This document shows positions 34,449-42,737 of a DNA stretch of 45,756 nt, piece by piece. The notes under the pieces were generated by a model. The model saw only the letters and a program-made list of their open reading frames with translations, did not search any database and was not told where the DNA came from. Numbering within the stretch: the stretch's first letter is position 1; every line of letters starts with the position of its first letter. Source of the stretch: Bacteroidales bacterium (GTDB lineage: Bacteria; Bacteroidota; Bacteroidia; Bacteroidales; UBA10428). Location: contig JAFGOR010000163.1 of NCBI GenBank assembly GCA_016926375.1, positions 1 through 45,756 on the forward strand, in the 5' to 3' direction. The translations under genes and the position numbers were made by a program.

Positions 34449-35678
34449 TCAGCGCCTGACGGGCGTATCCGTCATTGCAATCCTGCCAACCGCTTTTTTA
34501 AGCATATCAACAAAATAATCCTTGTCTTTTACCTGCTCATCCCGGTTTTCCCAGGCGGCCAGGAAGGTATAAACAGTGGGTTGATCACTGCTCAGTGCCA
34601 GTGAAACCAAATGGGTGTTGACAATACCGGTTCCGGTAGTATCCGCTTCACGATATCCTTTGAACTGTTCCGCGTACACCAGGATGCCCATACCCAGCCA
34701 TTCTCCGCTGTAACCTTGTTTACCTAAGGAATACATCACCTTCATATTCCCTGAATCAAAGGTATCGGCGGCCACATCATGCAGGTTCACAATGCCGGTA
34801 ACCAGCTCTTCGTCGCCCTGCAGACCATCAACCCAAACATCGTTCCGGTAAAAATGCTCCCCGGCATAAATGGATATCCGGTGTGTGACGTTGTACAGGC
34901 GGTTGGCGGCCGGCACATTTTTATAAGTAAATTCAAGCATGGCGCGCACCGGCCCCTCACTAATCTGCCGGTAACTGCCTTCTTCGCAGAGACCCACGCG
35001 ATACAGCGAATCACCAATGCCAATGGCAATAGCACCGGCGCCAAGAGAATTTCCAACTTTTAAAATATCCATGCCCCAATCGGCCAGCATGTGATATTCC
35101 CGGCCGTTGACGCCCACACTGTCCAATACCATTTCCGCTGTGCATTTCCCGAAGATATCCATGCCGTTGCGTGCATCGTAATAATTGCGGAAAGCAATTA
35201 CATCGTTTTCCCAGGCCGGTCCTTCCATCTGGTAAACAGGTGTCGTGAACTCCGTATCGTTGGTTTTCATGCGCAAATCTCCCACCACTTCCTCAAAGGG
35301 CTTTGTCATGCGGCCAAACCGGATGTTGGTCCGTTTGGGAAATTCAGGCATGGAATCCGGAATTTCAAAAACAACTTTTTTGCTTTCACCGGCTTTCAGG
35401 CTGCACAGGAAGGCTAACTCGTCCCACCGGCCGTCGCCGTCCAAATCGTCGCATTGCGAGGGCAACCAGGTTCCGCTTTCATCGCGCACACCGGGCTTTA
35501 ATTCTGTTGTTGAATCAGCCAGAAACCGGTTCACAACCGACCGGTTCAGCACATACGCCAAATCGGTTACCGGCTCGTTTTCACTGTTGCTGATGACATA
35601 AACTTTATCCTTACTGCAACCTGTTAACAAAATAAACAGGATGACCAGGGTGAATAACGAATTGCTGCAGGTTTTCAT
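34449..35678 (-). CDS. DUF4861 family lipoprotein
   Basis: The 409-residue protein starts with a signal peptide and lipobox LLTGCSK (Cys21). The body fits DUF4861, with SQCDDLDGDGRWDELAFLC (about residues 74-92), YYDARNGMDIFGK (about 166-178) and REYHMLADWGMDILKVGNSLGAGA (in parts, about 193-216). Families of this type occur in pectin and unsaturated-uronate loci of Bacteroidota, but no activity is established to my knowledge. It is the last gene of the minus-strand kduI-kduD-DUF4861 group, 49 bp after kduD. It is probably periplasmic or surface anchored and may act on an oligo-uronide before uptake (inference). Confidence 0.85.
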   Translation of the reverse strand: MKTCSNSLFTLVILFILLTGCSKDKVYVISNSENEPVTDLAYVLNRSVVNRFLADSTTELKPGVRDESGTWLPSQCDDLDGDGRWDELAFLCSLKAGESKKVVFEIPDSMPEFPKRTNIRFGRMTKPFEEVVGDLRMKTNDTEFTTPVYQMEGPAWENDVIAFRNYYDARNGMDIFGKCTAEMVLDSVGVNGREYHMLADWGMDILKVGNSLGAGAIAIGIGDSLYRVGLCEEGSYRQISEGPVRAMLEFTYKNVPAANRLYNVTHRISIYAGEHFYRNDVWVDGLQGDEELVTGIVNLHDVAADTFDSGNMKVMYSLGKQGYSGEWLGMGILVYAEQFKGYREADTTGTGIVNTHLVSLALSSDQPTVYTFLAAWENRDEQVKDKDYFVDMLKKAVGRIAMTDTPVRR

Positions 35679-35727
35679 ATTCCGGGTTTAATTACAATGG
35701 TTTTCAATATACAAAATACAGGCTCGC

Positions 35728-36525
35728 CTACCCCACCTCATTCTCGCCCTTCACATAGCCGAAGTTGGCCAGAATTCCGCCATCCACAAAGAGAATGTGC
35801 CCGTTGACGAAATCGCTGGCTTTTGATGCCAGAAAAAGAGCCGCGTTGGCAACATCGTCCGGTTCGCCCCAACGGCCTGCCGGTGTGCGCGTCATCACCA
35901 GGTCGTTGAACGGATGTCCGTTTTCACGAATGGGTGCAGTTTGCGAAGTGGCAATATAACCGGGGCCAATGCCGTTGATCTGGATGTTGTACCTGGCCCA
36001 TTCGCAGGTCATGTTGGCGGTTAAAAGCTTCAGACCACCCTTGGCCGATGCATAGGCCGACACGGTATTGCGACCATATATACTCATCATGGAGCACATG
36101 TTGATAATTTTACCCTGTTTTTTGCGGATCATTCCGGGTGCCACCCTCTTGGAAACAATGAGCGGTGCCACCAGGTCCACATCAATCACCTGTTTGAAAT
36201 CGGCAATCGGCATATCCAGTATGGGAATTCTTTTGATAATTCCGGCATTGTTCACCAGGATATCCACCTGTCCTACATTTTTCTCAATTTCCGATATGCC
36301 CCTGTTGACATCATCTTCATCAGTCACATCAAATACAAGTGTATAAGCCTCCAGCCCTTCGCGGGAAAAAGCTTCACGACACTCCTTCAATTTATCTTCC
36401 GTTCGGTCGTTTACACAAACCCGGGCTCCTGCCTTGCCCAGGAGGATTCCGATGGCCAGTCCGATGCCGTGTGTTCCCCCGGTTACCAGGGCTGTTTTAC
36501 CTGTCAGATCAAATAGTTCTTTCAT
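35728..36525 (-). CDS. kduD: 2-dehydro-3-deoxy-D-gluconate 5-dehydrogenase (KduD), SDR family
   Basis: The 265-residue protein is a classical short-chain dehydrogenase: GGTHGIGLAIG (about residues 16-26) binds NAD(P), LVNNAGI (about 86-92) is the NNAG motif, and the catalytic Ser, Tyr and Lys lie in INMCSMMSIYGRNTVSAYASAKGG (in parts, about 140-163). Position directly after kduI (11 bp) supports reduction of 2,5-diketo-3-deoxygluconate to 2-keto-3-deoxygluconate. Many genomes label this type gluconate 5-dehydrogenase, so that is the main alternative. It is cytoplasmic. Confidence 0.9.
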   Translation of the reverse strand: MKELFDLTGKTALVTGGTHGIGLAIGILLGKAGARVCVNDRTEDKLKECREAFSREGLEAYTLVFDVTDEDDVNRGISEIEKNVGQVDILVNNAGIIKRIPILDMPIADFKQVIDVDLVAPLIVSKRVAPGMIRKKQGKIINMCSMMSIYGRNTVSAYASAKGGLKLLTANMTCEWARYNIQINGIGPGYIATSQTAPIRENGHPFNDLVMTRTPAGRWGEPDDVANAALFLASKASDFVNGHILFVDGGILANFGYVKGENEVG

Positions 36526-36536
36526 TTTGGCTTCTT

Positions 36537-37373
36537 TTATTTTAATTGGTCGGGTTGCCTGATGTCCATATCTCCGTAATCAAGGTTTTCCCCGGTCATT
36601 CCCCAGATAAAAGAGTAACTGGCGGTGCCGGCAGCGCTGTGGATACTCCACGATGGAGAAATGACAGCCTGATTGTTCTTCATCCAGATGTGACGGGTTT
36701 CATCGGGATCTCCCATGAAGTGGCATATGGCCTGTCCTGCCGGAACTTCAAAGTAAAAATAAGCTTCCATCCTCCGGCCGTGGGTATGCGGGGGCATGGT
36801 GTTCCATACGCTGCCCGGACTCAGCGTGGTGAGTCCCATTTGCAACCCGCAGGTTTCCACCACACCACTCACCAGCAATTTGTTGATATTCCGGTGGTTC
36901 GATGCCTCAAGGCTTCCCATTTCTGCCACTATGGCTTCTTTAAGTGTCACCTTCTTACACGGATAAGCATGGTGTGCAGGTGCTGAATTGATGTAGAGCT
37001 TTGCAGGCTTGCTCTTATCAACTGACCGGAAAACAATACCTGCTGTTCCCTTCCCCAGGTATAGGGCTTCTTTATAACCCAATGTGTAGGTAACTCCGCC
37101 GGCAATAATTTCCGCATCACCACCCACATTGATCATTCCCATTTCACGGCGATCAAGAAAATCGGCAGCTTTCAGGTCATCAAACGCTTCGAGTTTCAAA
37201 GGTTTGTCGGTCGGCATGGCTCCTCCCACGATGTATCGGTCGTACATGCTGTAAGTCAGCGTAATACCCCCCGGCACAAACAGTGTTTCAATGAGAAATT
37301 CCCTGCGGATGCGCGTGGTATCGTAACTCCTGAAATCATCAGGGTGACTGGCATATCTTAATTCAGTTTTCAT
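36537..37373 (-). CDS. kduI: 5-dehydro-4-deoxy-D-glucuronate isomerase (KduI)
   Basis: KduI isomerises 5-keto-4-deoxyuronate, released from pectin or glycosaminoglycan lyase products, to 2,5-diketo-3-deoxygluconate. The 278-residue length matches the family. The cupin metal site is visible as MPPHTHGRRMEAYFYFEV (His-x-His and Glu, about residues 193-210) and HIWMKNNQAVISPSWSIHSAAGT (in parts, with a further His). ELRYASHPDDFRSYDT at the N-terminus is characteristic. It is the first gene of the minus-strand group; no convincing -7 box was found upstream. Confidence 0.95.
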   Translation of the reverse strand: MKTELRYASHPDDFRSYDTTRIRREFLIETLFVPGGITLTYSMYDRYIVGGAMPTDKPLKLEAFDDLKAADFLDRREMGMINVGGDAEIIAGGVTYTLGYKEALYLGKGTAGIVFRSVDKSKPAKLYINSAPAHHAYPCKKVTLKEAIVAEMGSLEASNHRNINKLLVSGVVETCGLQMGLTTLSPGSVWNTMPPHTHGRRMEAYFYFEVPAGQAICHFMGDPDETRHIWMKNNQAVISPSWSIHSAAGTASYSFIWGMTGENLDYGDMDIRQPDQLK

Positions 37374-37731
37374 AATAGTGAACCTGTTAATTGTTATTAC
37401 TCTATTTTTCTTGTTTTACAGCATCTAATTGTAATATTCATGAAATCAGTATACCAAAAGCTCAATTTTTTTCCGTGTGCGTTAACGGAGCCAGGCCCGT
37501 AAAAAGAAGCATTCTTTTCAAAACCAGCACCTTTCTCTTTTTAATGGATCACCTTGGTTTAATGTCATACCAAATTTAGTTTTGTTTCTGAAGTAAGCAA
37601 AATATTTGTTTCAATTGTGACGAATTCATAAACAGATATATTATCAATGGCATTTGAACACATGGGCCAAATTGCCGGTTATGCTAAAATTACGTTAAAA
37701 CTTAAAAAATCGCAGTTTTTTTCTTATATTA
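37374..37731. other. Divergent intergenic region between kduI and a sensor kinase
   Basis: This 358-bp A/T-rich spacer contains no credible gene. A candidate promoter for the plus-strand kinase is at 37554-37584. On the minus strand, no TAnnTTTG box was found near kduI. A binding site shared by the kinase pathway and the uronate genes could lie here but no clear palindrome was seen. Confidence 0.5.
37554..37584 (+). promoter_or_regulatory. Candidate Bacteroidota promoter for first substrate-binding-domain kinase
   Basis: TTG at 37554-37556 and TAGTTTTG at 37577-37584 (fits TAnnTTTG) are 20 bp apart, the expected -33/-7 spacing. The leader would be about 140-170 bases, long enough for post-transcriptional control. 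Confidence 0.4.
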
Positions 37732-40170
37732 ATGCCACGTAAATATTCCACCATTACAATGGGCAAAATTAGCAAGTATGCATCGGTATTCCTGGTTCTG
37801 CTAACGCTCATTTCAGGGAAAGCCAGGCTTCAGGATACCCATTCGGAAATGCATCATGTGCTGTACGTTAATTCTTATGCCCTGGGGTATTACTGGACTG
37901 ATAGTCTGATTTGCGGAATTCAGAAATCCTTCTCTTCCAGACCTGATATCCGGTTGTACACGGAATTTCTGGACGGAAAACGTTTCGGACAAACTCATTT
38001 TGATCAACTTTACACGCTCTATAAGGAAAAATACAGGACCATCCGTTTTGATGCAGTAATCGCTACCGACAACGACGCACTGGATTTCATGATGATGTAC
38101 GGAGACAGTCTGGCTCCGGGTATTCCCCGAATCTTTGGCGGAATCAACAATCCCGGTGATTATAGTTTCAAAGACAGGGAGTTTTATGGAATACTTGATG
38201 CCGTTGACCTGAAGGAAGAAATTGATTTGATCATCCGGGTTATTCCTGATTGCAAAAAGATCTATTTCATAACCGATAAAAGCACCACCAGCCTTTCGAA
38301 CCTCAGTATTGTAAAGCAAATTCAGCCCTTATATGTCAGCCATCTGAAATTTGAATACATACATAACTATGCACTGGATTCACTCATGCAGGCTGTTTCT
38401 GAATTTGAGAAAGGAAATGCAATTGCGTTGATCAACTATTACCAGGACGATCAGGGTAATCCGGTTAATGTTGAAGCAGTGCATCGTGAAATTGCCAGGA
38501 GATCTGCTGTTCCCATATTCACTGATAATGAGTCTTTACTGGGAAAAGGTCTGGCCGGAGGTATTATCAATAACGGTGCCGCACATGGCAGGGAAATTGC
38601 AGAACTCACGCTGAACTTTATCGACAATAAGAATTACAGTCCGAATCAGCAATTGTTAAAACCAAAAGGCATTTCCTATTTTGATTACCAGGTGCTGAAA
38701 AGGTTCAATATATCAGAAAAGTTGCTCCCTGAAGGCGCCGTCATCATTAACAAACCGCAATCCTTTTTCAAATACCTGAAATACATCTTCCTTTTACTCG
38801 CGTTAATCGGCTTGCTGTTGTTCATCATCATGCTGCTGTTCATGAATGTTGGCAGAAGAAAGAAGGCCGAAGAACTGGTTCGGCAGAAACTTCATGAGAT
38901 CAGTGAGAAGAACGAAAAACTGGAGTTTGCTCAACTGAAGGTAAACGAAATGAATGCCGAGCTGGAAGAAATCAATGAACACCTTTCGAAAACCAATGAT
39001 GAATTGATTCAGGCCAGGGAAAAATCTGAAGAGTCGGATAAGCTGAAGTCTGCGTTCCTGGCCAACATGTCGCACGAAATACGGACACCCCTTAACGCAA
39101 TTTTAGGCTTCTCCTCTCTACTCTCTGATGCTTCAATGTCCATCGAAGACCGGGAGGAATACTTCCGGATCATTACCTCCAACAGTGATCTGTTGCTTCA
39201 CATAATCGACGATATTCTTGATTTATCCAAAATTGAAGCCGGGCAATTGAAAGTATTCACGGAGTCCTTTTCAGTCAACGATTTGCTTATTGATCTGGTG
39301 AATTCTTTCAAACCAGGTAAGGGTGATGATTTGGTAGATATCAGTTTATCAATACCTGAAGATAAGTCCCGGATTATGCTGAATTCCGATCCGATGCGGT
39401 TTAAGCAGATATTCAGCAACCTCCTGTCGAATGCTGTGAAGTTCACCCATAAGGGCGTTATTCAAATAGGGTATCATTTTGACCTGAAAGATGAAATCAC
39501 GTTTTTTGTGAAAGACCCCGGTATTGGTATTGAAAAGAAAGATATGGGCAATATATTCAACAGGTTCTGGAAAGCAAATGAGCAGGGCGAAAGGTTTTAT
39601 GCCGGCACAGGCCTGGGGTTGTCAATCACCAAAAAGTTAAGCGAAGCATTGGGTGGCAGAATATGGCTGGAATCAACTCCCGGAATTGGCTCCACTTTTT
39701 TTGTTGCATTTCCAACTTCGCATATAAAGAAATCGAATGTGAAAGCCGGTAGCAAAAGTCCGGCCTATTCCGACAATCACAATTGGAGTGGCTTCACCAT
39801 TGCCATTGCCGAAGACGAAACCTACAACCTTTACCTGTTAACCCGAATTCTGAAGAAGTTGCAGGTGGAAATTATCAGCTTCAAAAACGGAAAAGAAATT
39901 GTTGATTTCTTTCAGGATAGCGCACATCAAAAGGTAGATCTGATCCTGATGGACATCAAAATGCCCGGTATGGATGGGTATACTGCCACCAACTACATCC
40001 GGAAAACAGAGCCCCGCATACCGATCATTGCTCAAACTGCTTATGCCATGGTTGAAGATGTGAACAAGATTAAATCTTCGTCATTTGACGATTATATTTC
40101 AAAACCTATCAGGCCCGGCTTATTAATTGAAAAAGTGAAGAAATTCTTAAACCCCGAACGCGTGCAATGA
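37732..40170 (+). CDS. Hybrid histidine kinase with periplasmic substrate-binding-like sensor (1)
   Basis: This 812-residue protein has a signal-like helix (about residues 11-29), a periplasmic domain (about 40-335) resembling the ABC-transporter substrate-binding family of COG2984 type (VLYVNSYALGYYWTDSLI at 43-60, FGGINNPGD), one membrane helix (about 345-370) and a coiled coil. HisKA carries NMSHEIRTPLNA (His448), and the ATPase has NLLSNAVKF, DPGIGI, FNRFWKA and GTGLGLSI. A receiver domain ends the chain with AEDETYN, Asp741 in LMDIKMPGMDG and YISKPIRP. The start may be Met10 (37759). There is no DNA-binding output. It lies 26 bp before a paralogue and is divergent from the uronate genes, so a sugar-acid ligand is conceivable but unproved. 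Confidence 0.93.
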   Translation: MPRKYSTITMGKISKYASVFLVLLTLISGKARLQDTHSEMHHVLYVNSYALGYYWTDSLICGIQKSFSSRPDIRLYTEFLDGKRFGQTHFDQLYTLYKEKYRTIRFDAVIATDNDALDFMMMYGDSLAPGIPRIFGGINNPGDYSFKDREFYGILDAVDLKEEIDLIIRVIPDCKKIYFITDKSTTSLSNLSIVKQIQPLYVSHLKFEYIHNYALDSLMQAVSEFEKGNAIALINYYQDDQGNPVNVEAVHREIARRSAVPIFTDNESLLGKGLAGGIINNGAAHGREIAELTLNFIDNKNYSPNQQLLKPKGISYFDYQVLKRFNISEKLLPEGAVIINKPQSFFKYLKYIFLLLALIGLLLFIIMLLFMNVGRRKKAEELVRQKLHEISEKNEKLEFAQLKVNEMNAELEEINEHLSKTNDELIQAREKSEESDKLKSAFLANMSHEIRTPLNAILGFSSLLSDASMSIEDREEYFRIITSNSDLLLHIIDDILDLSKIEAGQLKVFTESFSVNDLLIDLVNSFKPGKGDDLVDISLSIPEDKSRIMLNSDPMRFKQIFSNLLSNAVKFTHKGVIQIGYHFDLKDEITFFVKDPGIGIEKKDMGNIFNRFWKANEQGERFYAGTGLGLSITKKLSEALGGRIWLESTPGIGSTFFVAFPTSHIKKSNVKAGSKSPAYSDNHNWSGFTIAIAEDETYNLYLLTRILKKLQVEIISFKNGKEIVDFFQDSAHQKVDLILMDIKMPGMDGYTATNYIRKTEPRIPIIAQTAYAMVEDVNKIKSSSFDDYISKPIRPGLLIEKVKKFLNPERVQ

Positions 40171-40196
40171 TTCATAAGCAATAATTCCATCAGCTC

Positions 40197-42620
40197 ATGA
40201 CAAGGAAAGCAGCAAAGCTTCTCGCAGTTGTAATGTTTCTTTTTGTATACACAAGTAAGATTCAATCTCAGGAAATTGTTTCTGCCGGAAGCAATGTGCT
40301 GTATATCAATTCCTATGCGCCCACATATACCTGGACTGACAGCATTGTTGCAGGTGTTTTGAATGTGTTTAACCAACGCAAGGACGTACAGCTTTATATC
40401 GAGTTCCTGGATGCCAAACGATTTGAAAGATCACAATTTGATGATCTGTTTGATCTTTATAAAAATAAGTACCGCAATATCCAATTCAATGTGGCCCTGG
40501 TAAGCGATAATGATGCGCTTGACTTTATGATGCAATATGCCGACAGCCTGATACCCGGAGTGCCCGTGGTATTTTGCGGCATTAACAATTCCGATGACTA
40601 TCATTTTGAAAACACCCACTTCTATGGAATTCTGGAAGGAATTGACCTGAAAGCCGAAATCGACCTGATAGTGCAGGCTATGCCCGACCTGAAAAAACTC
40701 TATTTCATTTCTGACGGCATTACAACAACCGGTCTGATCAACATGAGGTATGTCAGAAACCTTGAAACTGAATATGCCAACCGTTTTAAATTTGTTTATT
40801 TATCCGGCCTTTCTTTGGATTCTTTGCTAAAGGAAGTAAGTATGATTGAAAAAGGTGCTGCCATAGGTCTGATAAATTATCATCAGGACAAACAAGGAAA
40901 TTCCTACAATACGGAATCGGTTAATTTACAGGTGATTCGTAAATCAAAGGTTCCGGTGTTTATGGAAAGTGAAACGCTTCTGGGAAAAGGAATTGCAGGA
41001 GGAATTTTTATCAAAGGCAGTGTACATGGCAGAGATGCGGCTAACCTGGCATTGAAGTTTATTGATATTCCTGATTTTACACTACCGGAAAGGGTTGTCC
41101 GACCCGAAAACAAGTACTATTTCGATTATAAAATTATTGATCAATATCATATAGCAAAAAATAACCTGCCTGATGATGCGATAATCATTAATAAACCTCA
41201 TGATGCGCTATTTAAATATTTTAAGTTCATTATTGCACTGATCGCATTTATTGGATTTCTCCTGGTTATCGTGATGATTCTGTTTATGAAAATAAGACAG
41301 AGAAAGGCAGCCGAGGAATTGGTTTTGCAAAAACTCGATGAAATTAAGGAGAAGAATTTGATGTTGAAGAATACCAACCAGCAGGTAAATGAAATGAACA
41401 CCGAGCTCAGGAAAATCCACGAACGGTTGACCGCCACACATAAGGAACTTCGCAAAGAGAAAGAAAAATCGGAAGAATCTGACCGGTTAAAATCAGCCTT
41501 TCTGGCCAATATGTCGCATGAAATACGTACTCCTCTCAATGCCATTATCGGTTTCACCTCGCTGCTTAACGATGCCTCCCTGTCTTCGAAAGACAAGGAT
41601 GAATATTTCGGGATCATTAACTCAAATGGCTATCAGTTACTTCACATCATCGAAAATATTCTGGACTTATCAAAAATTGAAGCCGGGCAATTGGAATCGT
41701 CCATTGAATCTTTCTCGGTATATCAATTGGTCGTTGAATTGGTTGATTTTTTTAACTCGGGTATTGACCGGGACCAGGTAAGGATTGTAATGCCGACTAT
41801 TGTGGCAAATGAAGAATTGGTACTTAACACAGATCAGGAGCGATTCAGGCAGATTTTAAGTAACCTGTTGTCCAATTCCGTGAAATTCACTCAAAAAGGC
41901 ACCATTGAAATTGGCCTTAGCTTAGATGACCCTGATTATATTACTTTTTTTGTAAAAGACACCGGAATTGGTTTTGAAAAGAAAGATTTGCCCAATATTT
42001 TCAACCGCTTTTGGAAAGCTGAAGATCACGTTGACAAGTTTCATGCCGGTGCAGGTTTGGGATTGGCCATATGTAAAAAGCTGTGCGACACATTGGGGGG
42101 AAACATTTGGGTAGAATCTCTGCCTGGCCAGGGCAGTGATTTCTGTTTCACACTGCCAAAGAGCCTGGTAAAAATGAAACCGGTTTCAGATGATGCAAAA
42201 ACTCCTGCTGAATTCCTGAATGAAAACCGGAGCAATTATTGTATTGCCATTGCAGAAGACGACGAAAGCAACCTGTTTTTGTTAACCCGCATATTAAGTA
42301 AAATGGAGGTAAACGTAATCAGTTTCCGGAGCGGAACTGAAATAACCGACTTCTTTCGCAAAAATACCGGCCAACCGGTCGATTTGATCCTGATGGATAT
42401 TAAAATGCCCGGAATGGATGGGTTTATGGCCGCCAAACTGATATGGGAAATCCATCCCGGCATACCCATAATCGCACAAACGGCCTATGCCATGATGGAT
42501 GATGCTGCCCGTTTCAAAGCAGCAGGCTTCACCGATTACCTGCCCAAACCCATCAGGCCGGGGCAGTTAATTGAAAAGGTGCAACAATACCTGAAACCGA
42601 AAACTACCAGGCATCAATAA
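40197..42620 (+). CDS. Hybrid histidine kinase with periplasmic substrate-binding-like sensor (2)
   Basis: This 807-residue tandem paralogue has the same plan: signal peptide (LLAVVMFLFVYTSKIQS, about residues 8-24), periplasmic substrate-binding-like domain beginning VLYINSYAPTYTWTDSIVAG (about 36-55), a membrane helix near 340-365, coiled coil, HisKA with NMSHEIRTPLNA (His441), ATPase with NLLSNSVKF, DTGIGF, FNRFWKA and GAGLGLAI, and a receiver with AEDDESN, Asp734 in LMDIKMPGMDG and YLPKPIRP. Kinase and receiver parts are closer to the first copy than the sensor domains, which suggests duplication followed by ligand divergence. A hairpin lies 3 bp after the stop. Confidence 0.93.
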   Translation: MTRKAAKLLAVVMFLFVYTSKIQSQEIVSAGSNVLYINSYAPTYTWTDSIVAGVLNVFNQRKDVQLYIEFLDAKRFERSQFDDLFDLYKNKYRNIQFNVALVSDNDALDFMMQYADSLIPGVPVVFCGINNSDDYHFENTHFYGILEGIDLKAEIDLIVQAMPDLKKLYFISDGITTTGLINMRYVRNLETEYANRFKFVYLSGLSLDSLLKEVSMIEKGAAIGLINYHQDKQGNSYNTESVNLQVIRKSKVPVFMESETLLGKGIAGGIFIKGSVHGRDAANLALKFIDIPDFTLPERVVRPENKYYFDYKIIDQYHIAKNNLPDDAIIINKPHDALFKYFKFIIALIAFIGFLLVIVMILFMKIRQRKAAEELVLQKLDEIKEKNLMLKNTNQQVNEMNTELRKIHERLTATHKELRKEKEKSEESDRLKSAFLANMSHEIRTPLNAIIGFTSLLNDASLSSKDKDEYFGIINSNGYQLLHIIENILDLSKIEAGQLESSIESFSVYQLVVELVDFFNSGIDRDQVRIVMPTIVANEELVLNTDQERFRQILSNLLSNSVKFTQKGTIEIGLSLDDPDYITFFVKDTGIGFEKKDLPNIFNRFWKAEDHVDKFHAGAGLGLAICKKLCDTLGGNIWVESLPGQGSDFCFTLPKSLVKMKPVSDDAKTPAEFLNENRSNYCIAIAEDDESNLFLLTRILSKMEVNVISFRSGTEITDFFRKNTGQPVDLILMDIKMPGMDGFMAAKLIWEIHPGIPIIAQTAYAMMDDAARFKAAGFTDYLPKPIRPGQLIEKVQQYLKPKTTRHQ

Positions 42621-42623
42621 TAA

Positions 42624-42655
42624 AACCTTCAGCAGTAGTTAACCCGCTGAAGGTT
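42624..42655 (-). terminator. Terminator hairpin between convergent genes
   Basis: AACCTTCAGC (42624-42633) and GCTGAAGGTT (42646-42655) form a 10-bp stem with a 12-nt loop. Read on the minus strand, a T-rich tract (TTATTATT) follows the stem, so it best serves the minus-strand gene ending at 42738; it may also stop the kinase transcript. Confidence 0.6.
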
Positions 42656-42677
42656 GTCTTGCTCAATACGCCTGATT

Positions 42678-42717
42678 GTCATTGCGAACGAAGATGCGTC
42701 ATTACGATCGAAGACGC
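42678..42717 (+). repeat. Two 20-bp tandem GTCATTGCGA-type repeats
   Basis: GTCATTGCGAACGAAGATGC (42678-42697) and GTCATTACGATCGAAGACGC (42698-42717) are adjacent and match at 17 of 20 positions. They resemble the widespread GTCATTGCGA..GAAG intergenic repeat known from many bacterial genomes. A third, partial unit may follow. Confidence 0.6.
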
Positions 42718-42737
42718 GTCTTCATTCACAATTAAGA

